Shown: positions 22,771 through 37,700 of the stretch, one piece after another | Layout: each line of letters starts with the position of its first letter | Numbering within the stretch: position 1 is the first letter of the stretch | Assembly (NCBI GenBank): GCA_037349105.1 | Contig: JAYJMM010000110.1 | Span: 930,001-994,000 of the forward strand | DNA length: 64,000 nucleotides | Origin: Limnomonas spitsbergensis | Taxonomy: Eukaryota; Chlorophyta; Chlorophyceae; Chlamydomonadales | Direction of reading: 5' to 3' | Translations under genes and position numbers: made by a program | Notes under the pieces: generated by a model | Seen by the model: only the letters and a program-made list of their open reading frames with translations | Databases searched by the model: none | Told to the model about the DNA's origin: nothing

Positions 22771-25700
22771 CTCGGCCAGTGCCAGCTTCATCACCGCCTC
22801 CTCGTTCGCGCTCTTGTAGTGCAGCTTCTCGTCCAATCCTTCGCCAACCTGGCCCCGCATTGTGTGGGCACAAGAGTGAACAGAGTGAGACATGTGGAAA
22901 GGTGTGACAGCCCTCGAGGAGCTTAGTCACAGCAGCGTAGCTTCTCATCCAGCCTCTCGCCAACCTGGCGGCAGAATCAACCATGGGACAGAAGAGCGAG
23001 AAAGAGTGACACGAAAAATGTGTCAGGGGGTGACAGCCCTGGAAAGAGAGCCTCGTGATCACACTGTTTTTGGATCTCAAATTCCAGTTTTGCACGGACT
23101 GCTGCGTGCCACCAGCCAAAGACGTCAGTTTTCGTTGCTTGTGCGCGCAAGACCAGGTATAGAGGGCTGCTGGGCAGCCCACCAATTGGGGCCAACCCTT
23201 GACTGAACTACAGCTGAGGGCCCAAGCTGCAGGGCTGCACCAAGCCCCCGCATCCATAGAATGTGCTGTAGCTGAATGGTAGCAGAAGTGCGCTAAAGAA
23301 AACACTGGCACACCCACACATCTGTTGATAACGTTCCACCTCTGGGCCCTGCTCAAAAGGCTCGGCCACATGGGCCCTTAAGTAACAGCGGCAGGAAAAA
23401 AAGGAAAAGGGTGGAATTAAGTGAAGTGGCAGACCCACCTGTACGAGGCAGAAGTAAACGGATCCCAGCTTGCGGCCCCGGCCACGCGCCTGCACACGCT
23501 GGATGCCTGAGGCGGCAGGGCTGAAACGTACCTGAGAGGAGGAGGAGGCGGGGGGAGGAGAGAGGGACAGAGTGGATTGCAGCACGCAAAAGACTACCCC
23601 CTACGCGGAACTGCCTGGCCTGCCACCCCTGGGGAACCCAGCCTTGACCGGCCTACGGACGCGGTGGCCCAAGAAGCAGGTCCATAGCAACGCACATGGA
23701 CAGTCATGGTATGTTTCCTCCACCCAACACTTGCTTAGATCACTCACCACAAACTCACAGCACGGTACATCCAGGCCTTCCTCTGCTGCCGTGGTCGCCA
23801 CAAGGAGGCGCCGGCCAGGAGCCTGAAAGCAGAGAGTGAAGAGCGCAAGTGAGGGAAGCAAAACAAGTGTGATGAGGCAGGGTTGACAAGGTCAGAGCTC
23901 GTCTTATATTTTGACCCTGCCGTATTCTGCTGCTGTTGAGGCTATCAGCAGCCAACGAGCCAGAGCCTATGTTTGGACGGCTCTGGGTGGTCAAGCCAAG
24001 TGTGAAGTGCCAAGTGTGAACTGACACACCCACCTTGAACTGTTCCAGCACCGCCTGCTGCTTGGCTGCAGTCATGCCCTTCATGACCACACCGCCCTCT
24101 GTCCCCGCTCCGGCAGCGGCATCCCCGTGGCCCACAAACACGTAGATCCCCTGAATGAACCCCAGTGGAGCTGAAACGGATCCTGCAAACGGGCAGGCAC
24201 TTCAGATCTCAGATCTCAGATCACAAGCACATAGATACCCTGAATGTACCCCAGAGGAGGTGAAGCGGCTCCTGCAAATAGGCAGGCACTTCAAATTCCA
24301 CATCTCAGATCACAACCTCTTTCTAATTGTATCAAACCTGCACAAAGCTCCTTACACCCGCGCCCCCCCCAAAGCAACCGCCCCGCACCAGAGCCCCCGC
24401 CCGCGCTCGTCGACGCAGATCCAGGGATATTAGATCCAGCTTCCGATCCGGATCCGCCGGGCGACGACGCTGCTCTGAGCACCTCCGCCAGGTAATGAGC
24501 GCCCTGCCGCGTTTGCGAGAAAATGATCCCGTGGAAAGTGGGCTGGTCGCTGCACAGGTGGAGATCAGGTATGGACATATTGTCACTTCATTGTACCGCT
24601 TGACACGCTATGCGTTGCCAGTGCACAGCACCCAGCACTACAACGCACCTGTACCGCTTGAGGTACTGCACCAGCTCCCAGATCTTGGGATGGCATGCCG
24701 GCGCCGGCTGCAGGCGGCCGGGGATCACAGCTCCAATCGTGGCAGAAACCAGATTCATGCCGTCCGTCCACCCCAGATCCTCAGGGGCTCCATCAGCTAA
24801 GCCCTCACCCAGCAGGTTCAACGCCTGCGAGGGATGCAAGGTGTGGAAATAAACAATCCAAGCAGATCCATGCTGTCGGTGCAGCTCATATCCTCAGAGT
24901 CTCCATCAGCCGAGTCCTCCTCATGCCTCCACCCCTGCCCCTTCCCCTTGACTCACCACAAGAACGTTCCTGCATGCCTCGCGTATGTCACAGGCTATGT
25001 CCCTTGGGGTGGGCATGCGCTCTAGCTCCTGATGACAGGCAGGGGGCAGGCGGGTAGGCAGATAGGAGGGTAGGCAGGCAGGCCGGCAGGGGGGAGGCAG
25101 AGGGGGGTAGGCAGGCAGGCAGGCAGGGCCCGAGGCAGAGGGGGTAGGCAGGCAGGCAGGCAGGGGGGAGGCAGAGGGGGGTAGGCAGGCAGGCAGGCAG
25201 GCAGGGGGGAGGCAGAGGGGGGTAGGCAGGCAGGCAGGCAGGGGGGAGGCAGAGGAGGGTAGACAGGCTGGCAGGCAGGGGGGAGGCAGAGGGGGGGTAG
25301 ACAGGCAGGCAGGCAGGGGGGAGGCAGAGGGGGGGAGGCAGGCTGGCAGGCAGGGGGGAGGCAGAGGGGGGGAGGCAGGCAGGCAGGCAGGAGGGAGGCA
25401 GAGGGGGGTAGGCAGGCAGGCAGGCAGGGGGGAGGCAGAGGGGGGTAGACAGGCTGGCAGGCAGGGGGGAGGCAGAGGGGGGTAGGCAGGCAGGCAGGCA
25501 GGGGGGAGGCAGAGGGGGGTAGACAGGCTGGCAGGCAGGGGGGAGGCAGAGGGGGGTTGGCAGGCAAGCAGGCAGGAGGGAGGCAGAGGGGGGTAGGCAG
25601 GCAGGCAGGCAGGGGGGAGGCAGATGTGGGTAGACAGGCAGGCAAGCAGGGGGGGAGGCAGAGGGGGGTAGGCAGGCAGGCAGGCAGGCAGGGGGGGAGG

Positions 25701-28700
25701 CAGAGGGGGGTAGGCAGGCAGGCAGACAGGGGGTAGGCAGAGGGGGGTAGACAGGCAGGCAGGCAGGGGGGAGGCAGAGGGGGTAGGCAGGCAGGCAGGC
25801 AGGCAGGGGGGAGGCAGAGGGGGGTAGGCAGGCAGGCAGGCAGGGGGGAGGCAGAGGGGGGTAGGCAGGCAGGCAGGCAGGGGGGAGGCAGCGGGGGGTA
25901 GACAGGCAGGCAGGCAGGGGGGAGGCAGAGGGGGGTAGACAGGCAGGCTTTGGAGGATGTGATTTCAGCTAAAGAGGGTCCAGCCTACACAAGGTGAACC
26001 CTTAACATCTCCCCACCCTTCACACTATCATTCATCCACACTCTCCAAACCCTTTCATCACACCTTGCTGCGCTGGCTGGCCTGGGTGATGGCGATCTCG
26101 GCGGGAGCTGGCCCTGTCTGTGCACGATGTAATAGCATTGCCAACGGCCCATCGGCACCAGCTTGAGAGGGCGGTGCTGGCGGCCGCGGTCGCTGCACAG
26201 CAGGCCACTGGGGCCGGTGCAGCGGCACCTGGGAGCTACAGTTGGCGGAGCGGTACCTGGAGGCCAGCTGCAGCAGCTGCCGCGCGACAAACTGGAGGGC
26301 ACACTCGCGGCCACAGTCCACGACCTGATGGGTGAGGGTAGGGGCAAAAGTGTGGGTAGGACACATCTGAGGACCCTTCTCCAGCATGCCACAACAGAAG
26401 TAATACACACACACACCCCTCTCCGTGCATAATGTTTCCCTTGCGCATTGAAACAAAAAAACGACGTCCCCTCTCCCATGCACCCACACACGCGTACCAT
26501 TTCTCCGGCCCGCCTCAGCACCTCGAACAGCTGCAGCCCCAGGCCAAGCAAGAGTAGCCGCCACGCTTTTGCCAGATCCTTGGTCTGGTTGGCCCAGCAG
26601 CATATCTGAGGTGCAGGGAAACAGGGCCCAGGTTCAGGGTTTAAGGAACAGGGTCCAGCTTCAGGGTTTATGGAGCAGGGTCCAGGTTCAGGATTCAAAT
26701 TAAGGAAGAGGCAGGTCTGCTGGACGCACCAGACAACGCGCAACAGACACCTGGACCCACCTGGTGGCTGCAACAACGGACACATGCAACACCTGGGTCC
26801 ACTTAGCGGTTGCAACAACACGCTCATGCAACACCTGGATCCACCTGGTTGTTGCAACAATGGGCACATACAACACCTGCCCTGCCCCCCACTGTTCTAC
26901 TGCGCACGTGTAACACCTGGGCCCACCTTGCCGTACATTTCGGTGTCCCTGTTCGAACCCATCAGTTTGATTGCAGCGTTCAGCAGCTGCGTGTTCAGCA
27001 GCAGCTCCATCTTGGTGCTAGGATGTATGTCAGGATCCTGGGCCACACGATGCAGGGCAGTGCCTGAAGCGAGGAGGAGGCAGGGTGAGAGTGCTGTTTG
27101 AATTCGGATTTGTATTTTGCTTCATACTTTTCTCAATGCCTGCTGCAAGCATCAAACGAGTTCCTGATTTCAAAGAATCGTGGGTGTTTCACATTTTTCA
27201 CGGTGCACTCTTTCATTGCGTTTGATCAGAATGAGTCATTTCTTCGGTGAAGTTTTGAAGGTACATGCCCTGAGTCGTACTGTGTACCAACTCCAAGAAT
27301 CACTTGTGCAAAGAGGCAATCATAAATGCATGTCAAATCTAAAATTTGAAGATCCAGACGGGCAGGCAGCATCTGCCATACTCATCTTGCTTGCCTGACC
27401 CACCTTCATCGTTTTATGAACAACAGCAGTGTAGAGGATTTGACTATCGTACTTATCTTCATTTTTGCAGAAGACGCTGACGAATGACAAATTTCTCTCC
27501 TTCGAGGCCAAATAGATATAACCATAGGATTTCACCTCAAATAGCTAGCCTAGTTGAAATTTGTCACCCGAATTCAAATACCAGTGTCCCACACAAAACA
27601 TGTGGAAATCATGAATATCTGACCTATTTCGAGCGCCATGACCATCATCCGCTGGCGAAGCACGTCCTGCATGGCTCTGTCCACGTCACGAGGTGTGACT
27701 TCGCACAACTGCTCGGCAGGGGCGGGCGCAACCTGCAGGGCAAATATTCAAATTGTGCTGCATCAGCAACACCTCTTGAACAACACTGTGATTCAAGATA
27801 GACAGCGCCAGCAAAACTGAATTTCGAAACAGGCAGAACTCTGCTAGACTGCTCTGCAGAGGCGGGCGCAACTTGTGGGGCAGAAATTCAAACTAAGCTG
27901 CGTCAGGGCCGGAGTCTCTGCTCAGAACACCCGAGCCAGAAACTCGAATCAGATGCGGCGTCAGAAAGGCCGAATTCAAAATACATAGCTGTTGCGTATA
28001 GATGAAGGCGCAACCTGTAGCACGCATATTAAAATTGTGCAGCGCCTGCAAGGCTGGCATTGAAAATACACATCTGCTCTGTAGGGGCGGGCGCCACCTG
28101 CATTGCAGAAATACGAATTGTGCAGCGTCTGTAAAATCACTGTATGCAGAGTTCTGCCCTGTAGGGGCAGGAAAATCCTAAGTGCAGGAGGGTAAATTGC
28201 ACTGCGTTGAATGTTGGAATTCAAAAAGCACAGCGCCTGCAACAAAGAAAGAAACAAAGCTGCATCCCATCACATGGGAGGCGTGAGAGTTAAGGAAACA
28301 GCGCAGCCAGGGCTGAAGCCACATCCGCGCCTCTACCGTGCTGCAACACGAAAATTCAAAATCCAGGGCTGGAGCTGTGTCGTCCCTCCCTTTGGAGACC
28401 ACCTTGTATCAGCAACACCGAAATTCGAAGTACCCAGCTTCCGAAAACACACAAATGTATATACATAGTGCAAGGAACCCTTGGATTCAAATCCAAGGAC
28501 TAAAACATGCACCGTTCATAGACGTCTCTAAAGCTGTAGATATCTTTGCCACATTATGATGGGTCGGGCGCGGAGGAGGCCTCGACCAATGCCACACTTT
28601 TCCTGAAGCCTCACACCCCTGCGCAGCGTGGCTTCCTTCATTCTTCCTGTTCAGATGGTGCTACCTAGGGGCTGGGATCTTCTGAGAGGTTCTGAAGGGA

Positions 28701-31700
28701 GGAATCCTGGGAGAAATCATATTGTGGTGCGCACCAGCTCAACAATAAAAAATGCATTGGACTCGAGCCTCCCTTGCCGACAAAGATCTCATTCGTTCCA
28801 CCCCCTTGCACCTCTTGCACCAGCCTCTTGCACCAGCCCTTCGGCATGGACCATATCCCCCTCCTCTCCGCACCTCTTGCACCAGCTCATCGGACACATG
28901 GTGGAATTGAGCATGCAGGCGCTGCAGGAGGGCACCCAGGTTCTCTCGGACCTGCGCATGGCAGGCCTTGGTGAAACCTTGCAAGAAATATGATCTCAGC
29001 AGGTCAGCAGCAAGGTCCTGAAAATTATCGGAGATACATTGTCAACAAATCAGCATCCAGGCCAGTCGCATGAGGGCCACTAGGTTGGCCTGGACCTGCA
29101 CAAGACAGCCAATGAGCGAGAACTCAACAGACAGCCGTTCGCAAGATCTCGTCTGCGAATTCAGCACGAATGGGTTGCAGACGCTGTTTGTTTTCATTTC
29201 TGCTGAGCCAGGCCTCTTCTATCTATGCCTCAACGAACGAAGTGTCCAAAGAGTAAAACACACCAGGAGCAGCTCAAGGGCCTGGTAGCATCGCCGATGC
29301 GGCTAACCTTTCAAAATTTAAGAACTCCTTGACAATTAACCCATTTCCATATAATAGGCCATATTACAAGGGGGAAATTTGCCTTCATGTTTCCAAACAA
29401 ATTTCCCTTGACTCTCACACCCCAAGGGAAATGTAGCTCCTCCCCATTTTAATAGGCCTGGGCCACTAACATCACAGATTGACAGGTGCAACTAACAGGC
29501 CAGGTAGTGGCGCGGATACGGCTGGGGCCCCGAGCTGCGCAGCTCCTGGACTCACTCGCCCCAAGGGAGACGCAGTTTTGTTCCATTCTAACAGACCTAG
29601 GCCACTAACAGACCAGGTGCAACTCACAGGCCTGGGCAACCAACAGATCAACAAACTTTGGCCGGTGTCAGTACATTTCCCCATATTTTGAAGATAGAAA
29701 CGCCGCAGATGCGGCCACGGCCATTTCCGGTCTTTTTGATTATAATATCCTCCAAAAGAGATGGCATTTATTTCACAGCGCCGTCATAAATGAATGAATT
29801 CCCATGTCTGGACCCAGAGTACAGCCAGTTACAGGTCTCGGAACGGCCCCTAGTCCAAACATCGGATCAAGCAGTGTATCAAGCCCATGTCCTTCCTCTT
29901 TGGCAGCACAGGACTATCTCAAGTTCGTCTCCAAAACAAGGTTTACAGCCCTTACATCTAAAGGGGGACGTGGTTTAGTTCGTGTCCAGAAGGCCTGGGT
30001 TACAGACCTACCAGGGGAGGCCTAGGTGACACACAGATCAAAATACCCTAAGAAGTAACGTGGGGGGCGTGAGAGTTAAGGAAACAGCGCAGCCTGGGCC
30101 GAAGCCACGTCCGCGCCGTTACCGCAAAATACCCTAGGGTTAAAGGCTCGGGCTTCAGGACATACAGGTAAACAAACAATGCAGCTTTGGGTTAAGGATT
30201 AAGGACAAGCAAATCATCAAACCGGTACCTTAACAGTTTCAGAATATTGGGGTTCAGGACTACAGGTGTCAAGGGTTCCGCAATTTTCCAGCTCGGCCTT
30301 AACTAGGCAGCCTGCTAACATCTGTGCCAGAGGGTAGGGCAATCACATCAGCGTACCTTGGCCACCGAAGATCCGCCGGCGGGAGAGGCGGAGAAACCCA
30401 AGATCTGCGGCCTCTTGATGCTTGGATTGTATTTTTTCACAATGGAGTGGTAGGGGTGGTCCTTGGCCGTATGGTGGCATTCGTCCAGGACCTGGATCAG
30501 CCATGCATCCATGCATACAGTCAGCCATGCATCCATGCAACCATGCATCCATGCAAACAGGCAGCCTCCCTCCAGGAAATGAACATCAGATCTTCTCAAC
30601 ACCAGCTCTAGATCCAGATCCAGATCCACAAGCTTTTCCTTACCGGACAAGTAAAAATTACACATGCTGTCTCAATCAATCACCCACACTGACAGCCACC
30701 TCATCTCATCCTACCCACCGTCAGATCCAGATCCAGATCTGACCTACCCACCATCATATCCAGATCCTCCAGCTTTGCTTTTCCTGACATGAGCAGATTG
30801 CGCATGCTGCCGCATTCCATCACCAACACCGACAGCCGCCTCAGCTCATCCTGCCACCTGTCAGGATGCAGCTGAGGAGAGAAAAGGAGTAGAAGACACG
30901 GACCAAATAAAAATGTGTGGTGGGGGGGGAGGGGGGGGGAGGGGGCGAGTCAGCAACTCAAAATGTGTGGTGGGGGAGAGGGGGTGTGGGGGGGAGAGTC
31001 AGCAACTCAAAATTAAAGAAAGGGTTGAAGGGAGGGAGATCTGCCAACTGTCAGGATGCAGCTGAGGAGAAACGCGAAGAAAACACGGACCAAAACAAAA
31101 ATTTGTGGTGGTGGGGGGAGGGGGGTGAGGGGGCGAGTCAGCAACTCGAAATTAAATAAGGGGGTTGAGGGAGGGAGATCTGCCACCTGTCAGGATACAG
31201 ATGGGGAAAGAAAAACAAAAAGAAACATGTTCAGGACACAAATGTGTGGTGGGGGGGGGGGAGGGGGCGAGTCAGCAACTCAGAATTAAAAAGGGGGTTA
31301 AAGGGAGGGAGATCTGCCACCCGTCAGAATTCAGCTGGGGAAAAAAAAAACAAGAGAACATAATGGACAGGACAAATGTGTGGTAGGGGGGGGGGAGGGG
31401 GGGGGGGAGGGGGGGGGGAGGCATTCAAAATTAAAAAGGAGATTGAAGGAGGCGGACATTTGCCACCTGTCAGGATATAGCTCAGGAAAGAAACAAGATG
31501 GACATGCACAGAAACAAACTTCAAAAGTACCATCATGCCCAAGCTGTATCTATCAAAGACCGTTTGTGATTTGTTGAGATCTTGTTCTTCTGCTAGCTAT
31601 GTGGCAAGGGGCCTTGGCTTTCAAAGCTTTGTGTGAAAGCCAAGGTCCCTTGCCACATAGCTAGGAGGACAACAGGATGAAAGCATATCACTGACAGCCT

Positions 31701-34700
31701 TCATCGATACACCACTTGTCACTAGATCTTCATCTCTAGATCTTCATCTCTAGATCTTCATCCATACACCACTCTTCATCTCCAGATCTTCATCTCTAGA
31801 TCTTCATCGATACACCACTGGTGTCTCTAGATCTTCTAGATCTTCATTTCTAGATCTTCATTGATACACCACTCTTGTCTCTAGATCTTTGTCTCTAGAT
31901 CTTCATCGATACACCACTCTTCATCTCTAGATCTTCATCTCTAGATCTTCATCTCTAGATCTTCATCGATACACCACTCGTGTCTCTAGATCTTTATCTC
32001 TAGATCTTCATTGATACACCACTCTTGTCTCTAGATCTTCATTGATACACCACTCTTGTCTCTAGATCTTCGTCTCTAGATCTTCATTGATACACCACTC
32101 TCGTCCCAAGGATTATATACATGTATGAGCGGATCTACCGCTTCACCATGCAATACGTAAATTTGTGCATGCTATATTTATCATCTTGTATAATGAAAGG
32201 TCCTTTGCCGCCACGTGGCGGAAGAAATTACGTAACCCCAGCAAACAAGAATGGATTGAAAACCCGTAAAGTAGCAATACGGTATAGTGACGATCAAAAG
32301 TTTGTGATAATGGATCATGGCCTGTGACACGTGAAAGCGAGGGTTTCTTACCTTGGTTGAGAAAATAAAATGGCTTGATAACCTGTTTAGTACTAACGAC
32401 ATTTAGTTATGACATCTTTTTGTGATAATGGATCATGGCCTGTGACACGTGAAAGCGAGGGCTCCTTACCTTGGTTTAGAATATAAAAAAGGGCCAATCG
32501 AGTCGCATTTATGAGGTCCAGACCGAACACAGCATCACAATATTTTTCAAAAACACCGTCAATCTTTGCTGGGATGACAGCCATCGCCAGCGAGTATGAG
32601 TCCAGCCGTTGTTACGGCCCCAAGCCATGCACAGCCCCAGCCCATATGCGCCCACACAACTGCGCAAAACAACGTCGCCAGTACTAGCTGAATTGCGAGC
32701 CATCACAAAATGCCCATCCTAATAACGAGCAACCTTACCCTGCCTGATCAAATGCAACCACACGCTGAAGCACACCATTCCCCCCCCCCTTCAACTCCCG
32801 CATCTCCTGGGTTCGCACTGCCTAGCCCTTTTAAAACAGTTTCTTCCCTTTGCAAGTTTGCAGGCTGTTACACACACAGGGTCCCGAGGGCCTCATCGAA
32901 ATAGTTCCACCGACATTACGAGCCAAGTTGCCAAGCTGCCTGGAGAATCTATATGGCTAGGCTAAGCCGCGGGTCTGAAAAGGTCACCCAGAGGATGTTA
33001 GGGGAGCAGAGGTAAAACACTATGAATCCCAAAGGATTCACAGGATGCTGATAAATCCCTATGAAACCTGAAGCAAGTGTAGGGCTTTATTTACAAGCAC
33101 ACGCTTTAGAGAATCATCGGGACTGCTCAGGGGCCCTCTGGGCACCCGAGGCCCGCCTGCGGCCCTCCACCCCTACAACTCCCTATTCCTGCCTTTAGGT
33201 TTATAGGGATGTGCTTGGGGATATGCCCACATCCCTAAGCTTCCTAAACATCCATTAACATGCTCAGGGACGTGGGGTTTATTTATAGGGATGTGCTAAT
33301 CTATTTATTGAAGATGTGCTGAACTTGCCTGCCTGTCGGAGCAGAACCAGTCCACACGGTGATTGGAGTAATCGCCTGAGAAACGGGGTTCAGGGTTCAG
33401 GGTTCAGAGTGCAGGGTGCAGGGTTTATGGCTTAGGCTCCAGGTGTTTTTAGCCGCCTCCACACAAATAATTACATGTTTAGAGAGCTTGATGATGATAC
33501 ATGACAAGCGTTCATAACCATCAGGACATGAGGAACACAAGTATTGTAGTGCAGGATTAGGAGTTCAGAGTCAAGGATTTAAAATCCAGGGTTAACAGTT
33601 TCCTAAGCATCAAGGGTAAAAAATGTGCTGTGGTGTACAATACAGGGTCTGGGGACAAGGTGTGGGGACAAGGTGTGAGGCCCCTGTCAGTGGTACACCT
33701 GGCAGCGGTACATCTACTAGGAGTCCAGCTGTCAGTCCGTCTTCAAGCAGTACACACACCTCCAGAGCTTGGGGCGGCCAGTCCCACAAAGTGCTCAGCG
33801 CCGGCCCCCAGCACTGCTGCAGAGGCGGTGAGACTCTTGCCGAATCCGGCCTTCTCGTACGCGGTGCACTGCTGCCCCGCCAGGGAGATGGTTGGGACCT
33901 GGGGGTAAGGGATTAAAGAAACAGCAATGGGGCAGAGTTTGAATCAACACGAGGGGTACTACGGCCCCGACAGGGAGACGGTGAGGACCTGGGGTAAGGG
34001 ATTAAAGAAACAGCAAAGGGGTCAGAGTTTGAATCAGCAAGAGGGCCACTGCTGCCCTGCCAGGGAGATGGTGGGGACCTGAGGTAAGGGAATAAAGAAA
34101 CAGCAAAGGGGTCAGAGTTTGAATCAACAAGAGGGCCACTGCTGCCCCCCTATTCGCGCCGAACTGCCAAATGCTGCCTCGGGGGGCAGCAAAGATGAAT
34201 GAGTGCGGGGTCATAGTGAAACAAATCAAGAAGCAAAGCTGATGTGCCTATTTGGATATCGTGGGGACCTGGAAGTCAGTTGTAGCAAAATGCAGGAGGT
34301 ATGGCATGGGCATGAACTCGAGGGGGACAGGAGCAGGAGTGGTGGTGGGGGGGGGGCAGGGGTGTAGGTTCCTTGATGAAGAAGGCTCCGGGACACAAAA
34401 ACGGACGTGTGTGTGTGTGTGGGGGGGGAATGTTAATAAAACAGAAGGGGGGATACATACAGAGGAGGGTGGGAGGCATTTGTTCATATCAGGGAGGAAT
34501 GGATGAGGAAATCAGGTACGGAGGCTGAATTTGATCCTGAGATTCTGAGTCACACCCACACATCACCCTTCTGAGGGATCACACAGCAAAAGCAACTCAA
34601 AGGGAGGGAGGGGCATTAGAAAGGCAACCTTGAGCCCTGTCCCCGACTCCCTGCCCCTGTCACCTCCCACGGAACCTCTCCCCAAACTGCACCCATGTAC

Positions 34701-37700
34701 CCTGCGATTCTGAATCCTCGCAGCTGAATCCTTGAACCGTAACCCCGTCCTTCAAACCCCCGTCTCTGTTATCCATGCCTACGTTACCCCTGCCCACAAA
34801 GCCCTCGCCAATGTACCCCCTGCCCCTAAACCCTAAACCCTCGCCCCTGAGCCCATGGCCACCCCACCCATGTTCTCCCCCGCTCTTCAACCCTAATGCC
34901 TCAAGCTCGAAACCCTCAAGCCCCCATACCCCCCTGCCCCTTAACCCCGACGCTCCTTGGGACCCGCCCCTACCCCCACCCCCTCATGTTATCCCTGCCC
35001 CTGAGCTCACCCACATACCCCCGCCCCCAAAACCCTCGCCCCTGAGCCCTCGCCTACAAACTTCTTCCCTGAGCCCCTGTCCCTGAACTCCCATCGAACT
35101 CTTGCCCCTGAACCCCGTCCCTGAAATACGGTCCCTGAGCCCTTGGCCTTGACCCCTCCTCCCTGAGCCCTTGGCCTTGACCCCTCCTCCCTGAGCCCTT
35201 GGCCTTGACCCCTCCTCCCTGACCCCCCAACTCTGCACCCCCGCTAGGAAAAACAAAACCTGAACCTTCTTTAATTAAGCCACGTCCCTGATCCCACCGA
35301 CTTTGTAAACCTCATCCATTCCTCCCCGACCTTGTCCCTACCACCCCCACCATTACTGACCAGGATCAGTATCTTGGCCTGGGGATTGCGCGTGAGCAGC
35401 TGCCTGCAGACAAGCAACAAGCGGCAGGCGGAGGATCGTGAGATCAATTGTAGACACACTTATTTTACTTGCTAGTATGGAAAAGAGTATCGTACATTCT
35501 TGATGGGGGGTCTTTAGGAATTCGAAATCTCAATATATTATTCTTGGCCTGTGCCTACCAAGTCCTCGCAGCGTTCTTTTGAGTTATCTTTACTGCGCAT
35601 GCAGCTCGCGCACCCAAAAGTAATTCATTAAACGCAGACTTCAACCGGTTCTATGGTACACGTATTTCCTTCTCTCTGGAATGTCTTGGCAAAAGTAAGC
35701 TGCCCTTTCATATTGGCAGTATTTTGATGAAAATGCAGCGTGATAGCGTACACGCTACAGCGTGCGCTGTGAACGGCACTACGGTCTGCCTTGGCGACTG
35801 TTTCAGGGTTAGGGGAACAAATATTATTTTCAAGCGATTTCTCGTTTTTGAATGAATTATTGCCGGTATCAGCCATTCGTTTTCTTGAAAAACGACGGAA
35901 AACGAATTCCGACTGGTACGACGGTATTTCCTCTCCTCTGTAATCCGCAATGAAGACAGTCCAGCCTCGGCTGGCCTGCTACCAAGAAGAAAACATACAC
36001 CAGTAAAGGATGGAAAAAACGTGTGAAACTATGTCAGACGTCTTGTGTGTCTGTAGGGGGAAGTACTGATCATCACGCACATTCTGCATGCAGCCAGGAC
36101 TTGTAACTACCATGCCCTCATATTCCATGTGAACAGGCCGTTGCACTGTGACAATCCAAGCCCTCACTTTCCCCTCTCCGAGCCCTGCCCCTGCTACTCA
36201 GCCCTCCCAATCGTTCCTCTCGAGGCCTCTCACTTTGTGACCTCTATGAAGATGGCCGTCTTGCCGGCGTTGGTGGGCGCGGCCACCACCCAGTTCCCGC
36301 CCGCCGACTCTGCGATGCGCTCCACAGCGCTCTTCTGGTAGTTGCGGAGGGTGAAGTCCGGGGTGGGGGTCGCGGCGGCTTCGGCGGCACGCTTGGCTTC
36401 TGATTTCCTAGCGAGCAAGGGAGAAGGGTGGAGGGGATCAGGGTTGAGACGAGGCGGCAGCGACACGCTTGGCTTCCGCTATCCGAGCGAGTAGGAGAGA
36501 GGGGTGAAGGGGAGAGGGGTGGGGGTCGCAGCGGCCTCGGCGGCACGCTTGGCTTCCGCTTTCCTGGCAGGGCAGGAGAGCAGGGATGGGGTTGGATGGG
36601 AAAGCGGGTTGGAATGGAGAGCTGATATGATCAGGGATCAGGTTGGAACCAAGATCAGGGTTGGGGTATGGCGGCAGCGGCACGCTTGGCTTCCGCTTTC
36701 CTAGCGGGGAAGGAGAGCAGGGCTGGGGAAAAATGGGGCAGCGGGTTGGAATGAAGAGCTGATATGATCAAGGATCAGGTTGGAACCAAGATCAGGGTTG
36801 GGTTATGGCGGCAGCGGCACGCTTGGCTTCTGATTTCCTAGCGAGCAAGAGAGAAGGGTGGAGGGGATCAGGGTTGAGACGAGGCGGCAGCGACACGCTT
36901 GGCTTCCGCTATCCGAGCGAGCAGGAGAGAGGGGTGAAGGGGAGAGGGGTGGGGGTCGCGGCGCCCTCGGCGGCACGCTTGGCTTCCGCTTTCCTGGCAG
37001 GGCAGGAGAGCAGGGATGGGGTTGGATGTGAAAGCGGGTTGGAATGGAGAGCTGATATGATCAGGGATCGAGTTGGAACCAAGATCAGGGTTGGGGTATG
37101 GCGGCAGCGGCACGCTTGGCTTCCGCTTTCCTAGCGGGGAAGGAGAGCAGGGCTGGGGTAAAATGGGGCAGCGGGTTGGAATGAAGAGCTGATATGATCA
37201 AGGATCAGGTTGGAACCAAGATCAGGGTTGGGGTATGGCGGCAGCGGCACGCTTGGCTTCCGTTTTCTTGGCAGGGCAGGAGAGCAGGGATGGGGTTGGA
37301 TGGGGCAGCGCGTTGGAACGGGGAGCTGATATGATCAGGGATCAGGTTGGAACCAAGATCAGGGTTGGGGTATGGCGGCAGCGGCACGCTTGGCTTCCGC
37401 ACTCCTAGCGGGGAAGGAGAGCAGGGCTGGGGTAAAATGGGGCAGCGGGTTGGAATGGAGAGCTGATATGATCAAGGATCAGGTTGGAACCAAGATCAGG
37501 GTTGGGGTATGGCGGCAGCGGCACGCTTGGCTTCCGCTTTCCTAGCGGGGAAGGAGAGCAGGGCTGGGGTAAAATGGGGCAGCGGGTTGGAATGAAGAGC
37601 TGATATGATCAAGGATCAGGTTGGAACCAAGATCAGGGTTGGGGTATGGCGGCAGCGGCACGCTTGGCTTCTGATTTCCTAGCGGGGAAGGAGAGCAGGG

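Noticed and set aside
25022..25645. Minus-strand Pro/Cys/Leu frame of 207 codons
   Set aside because: Translation of the ggca satellite.
32466..32577. Possible helicase exon encoding [15 protein letters not shown]
   Set aside because: Open and flanked by CCCAG and GTAAGG, but helicase motifs Ia to II join in phase without it, and its end phase fits no neighbour.
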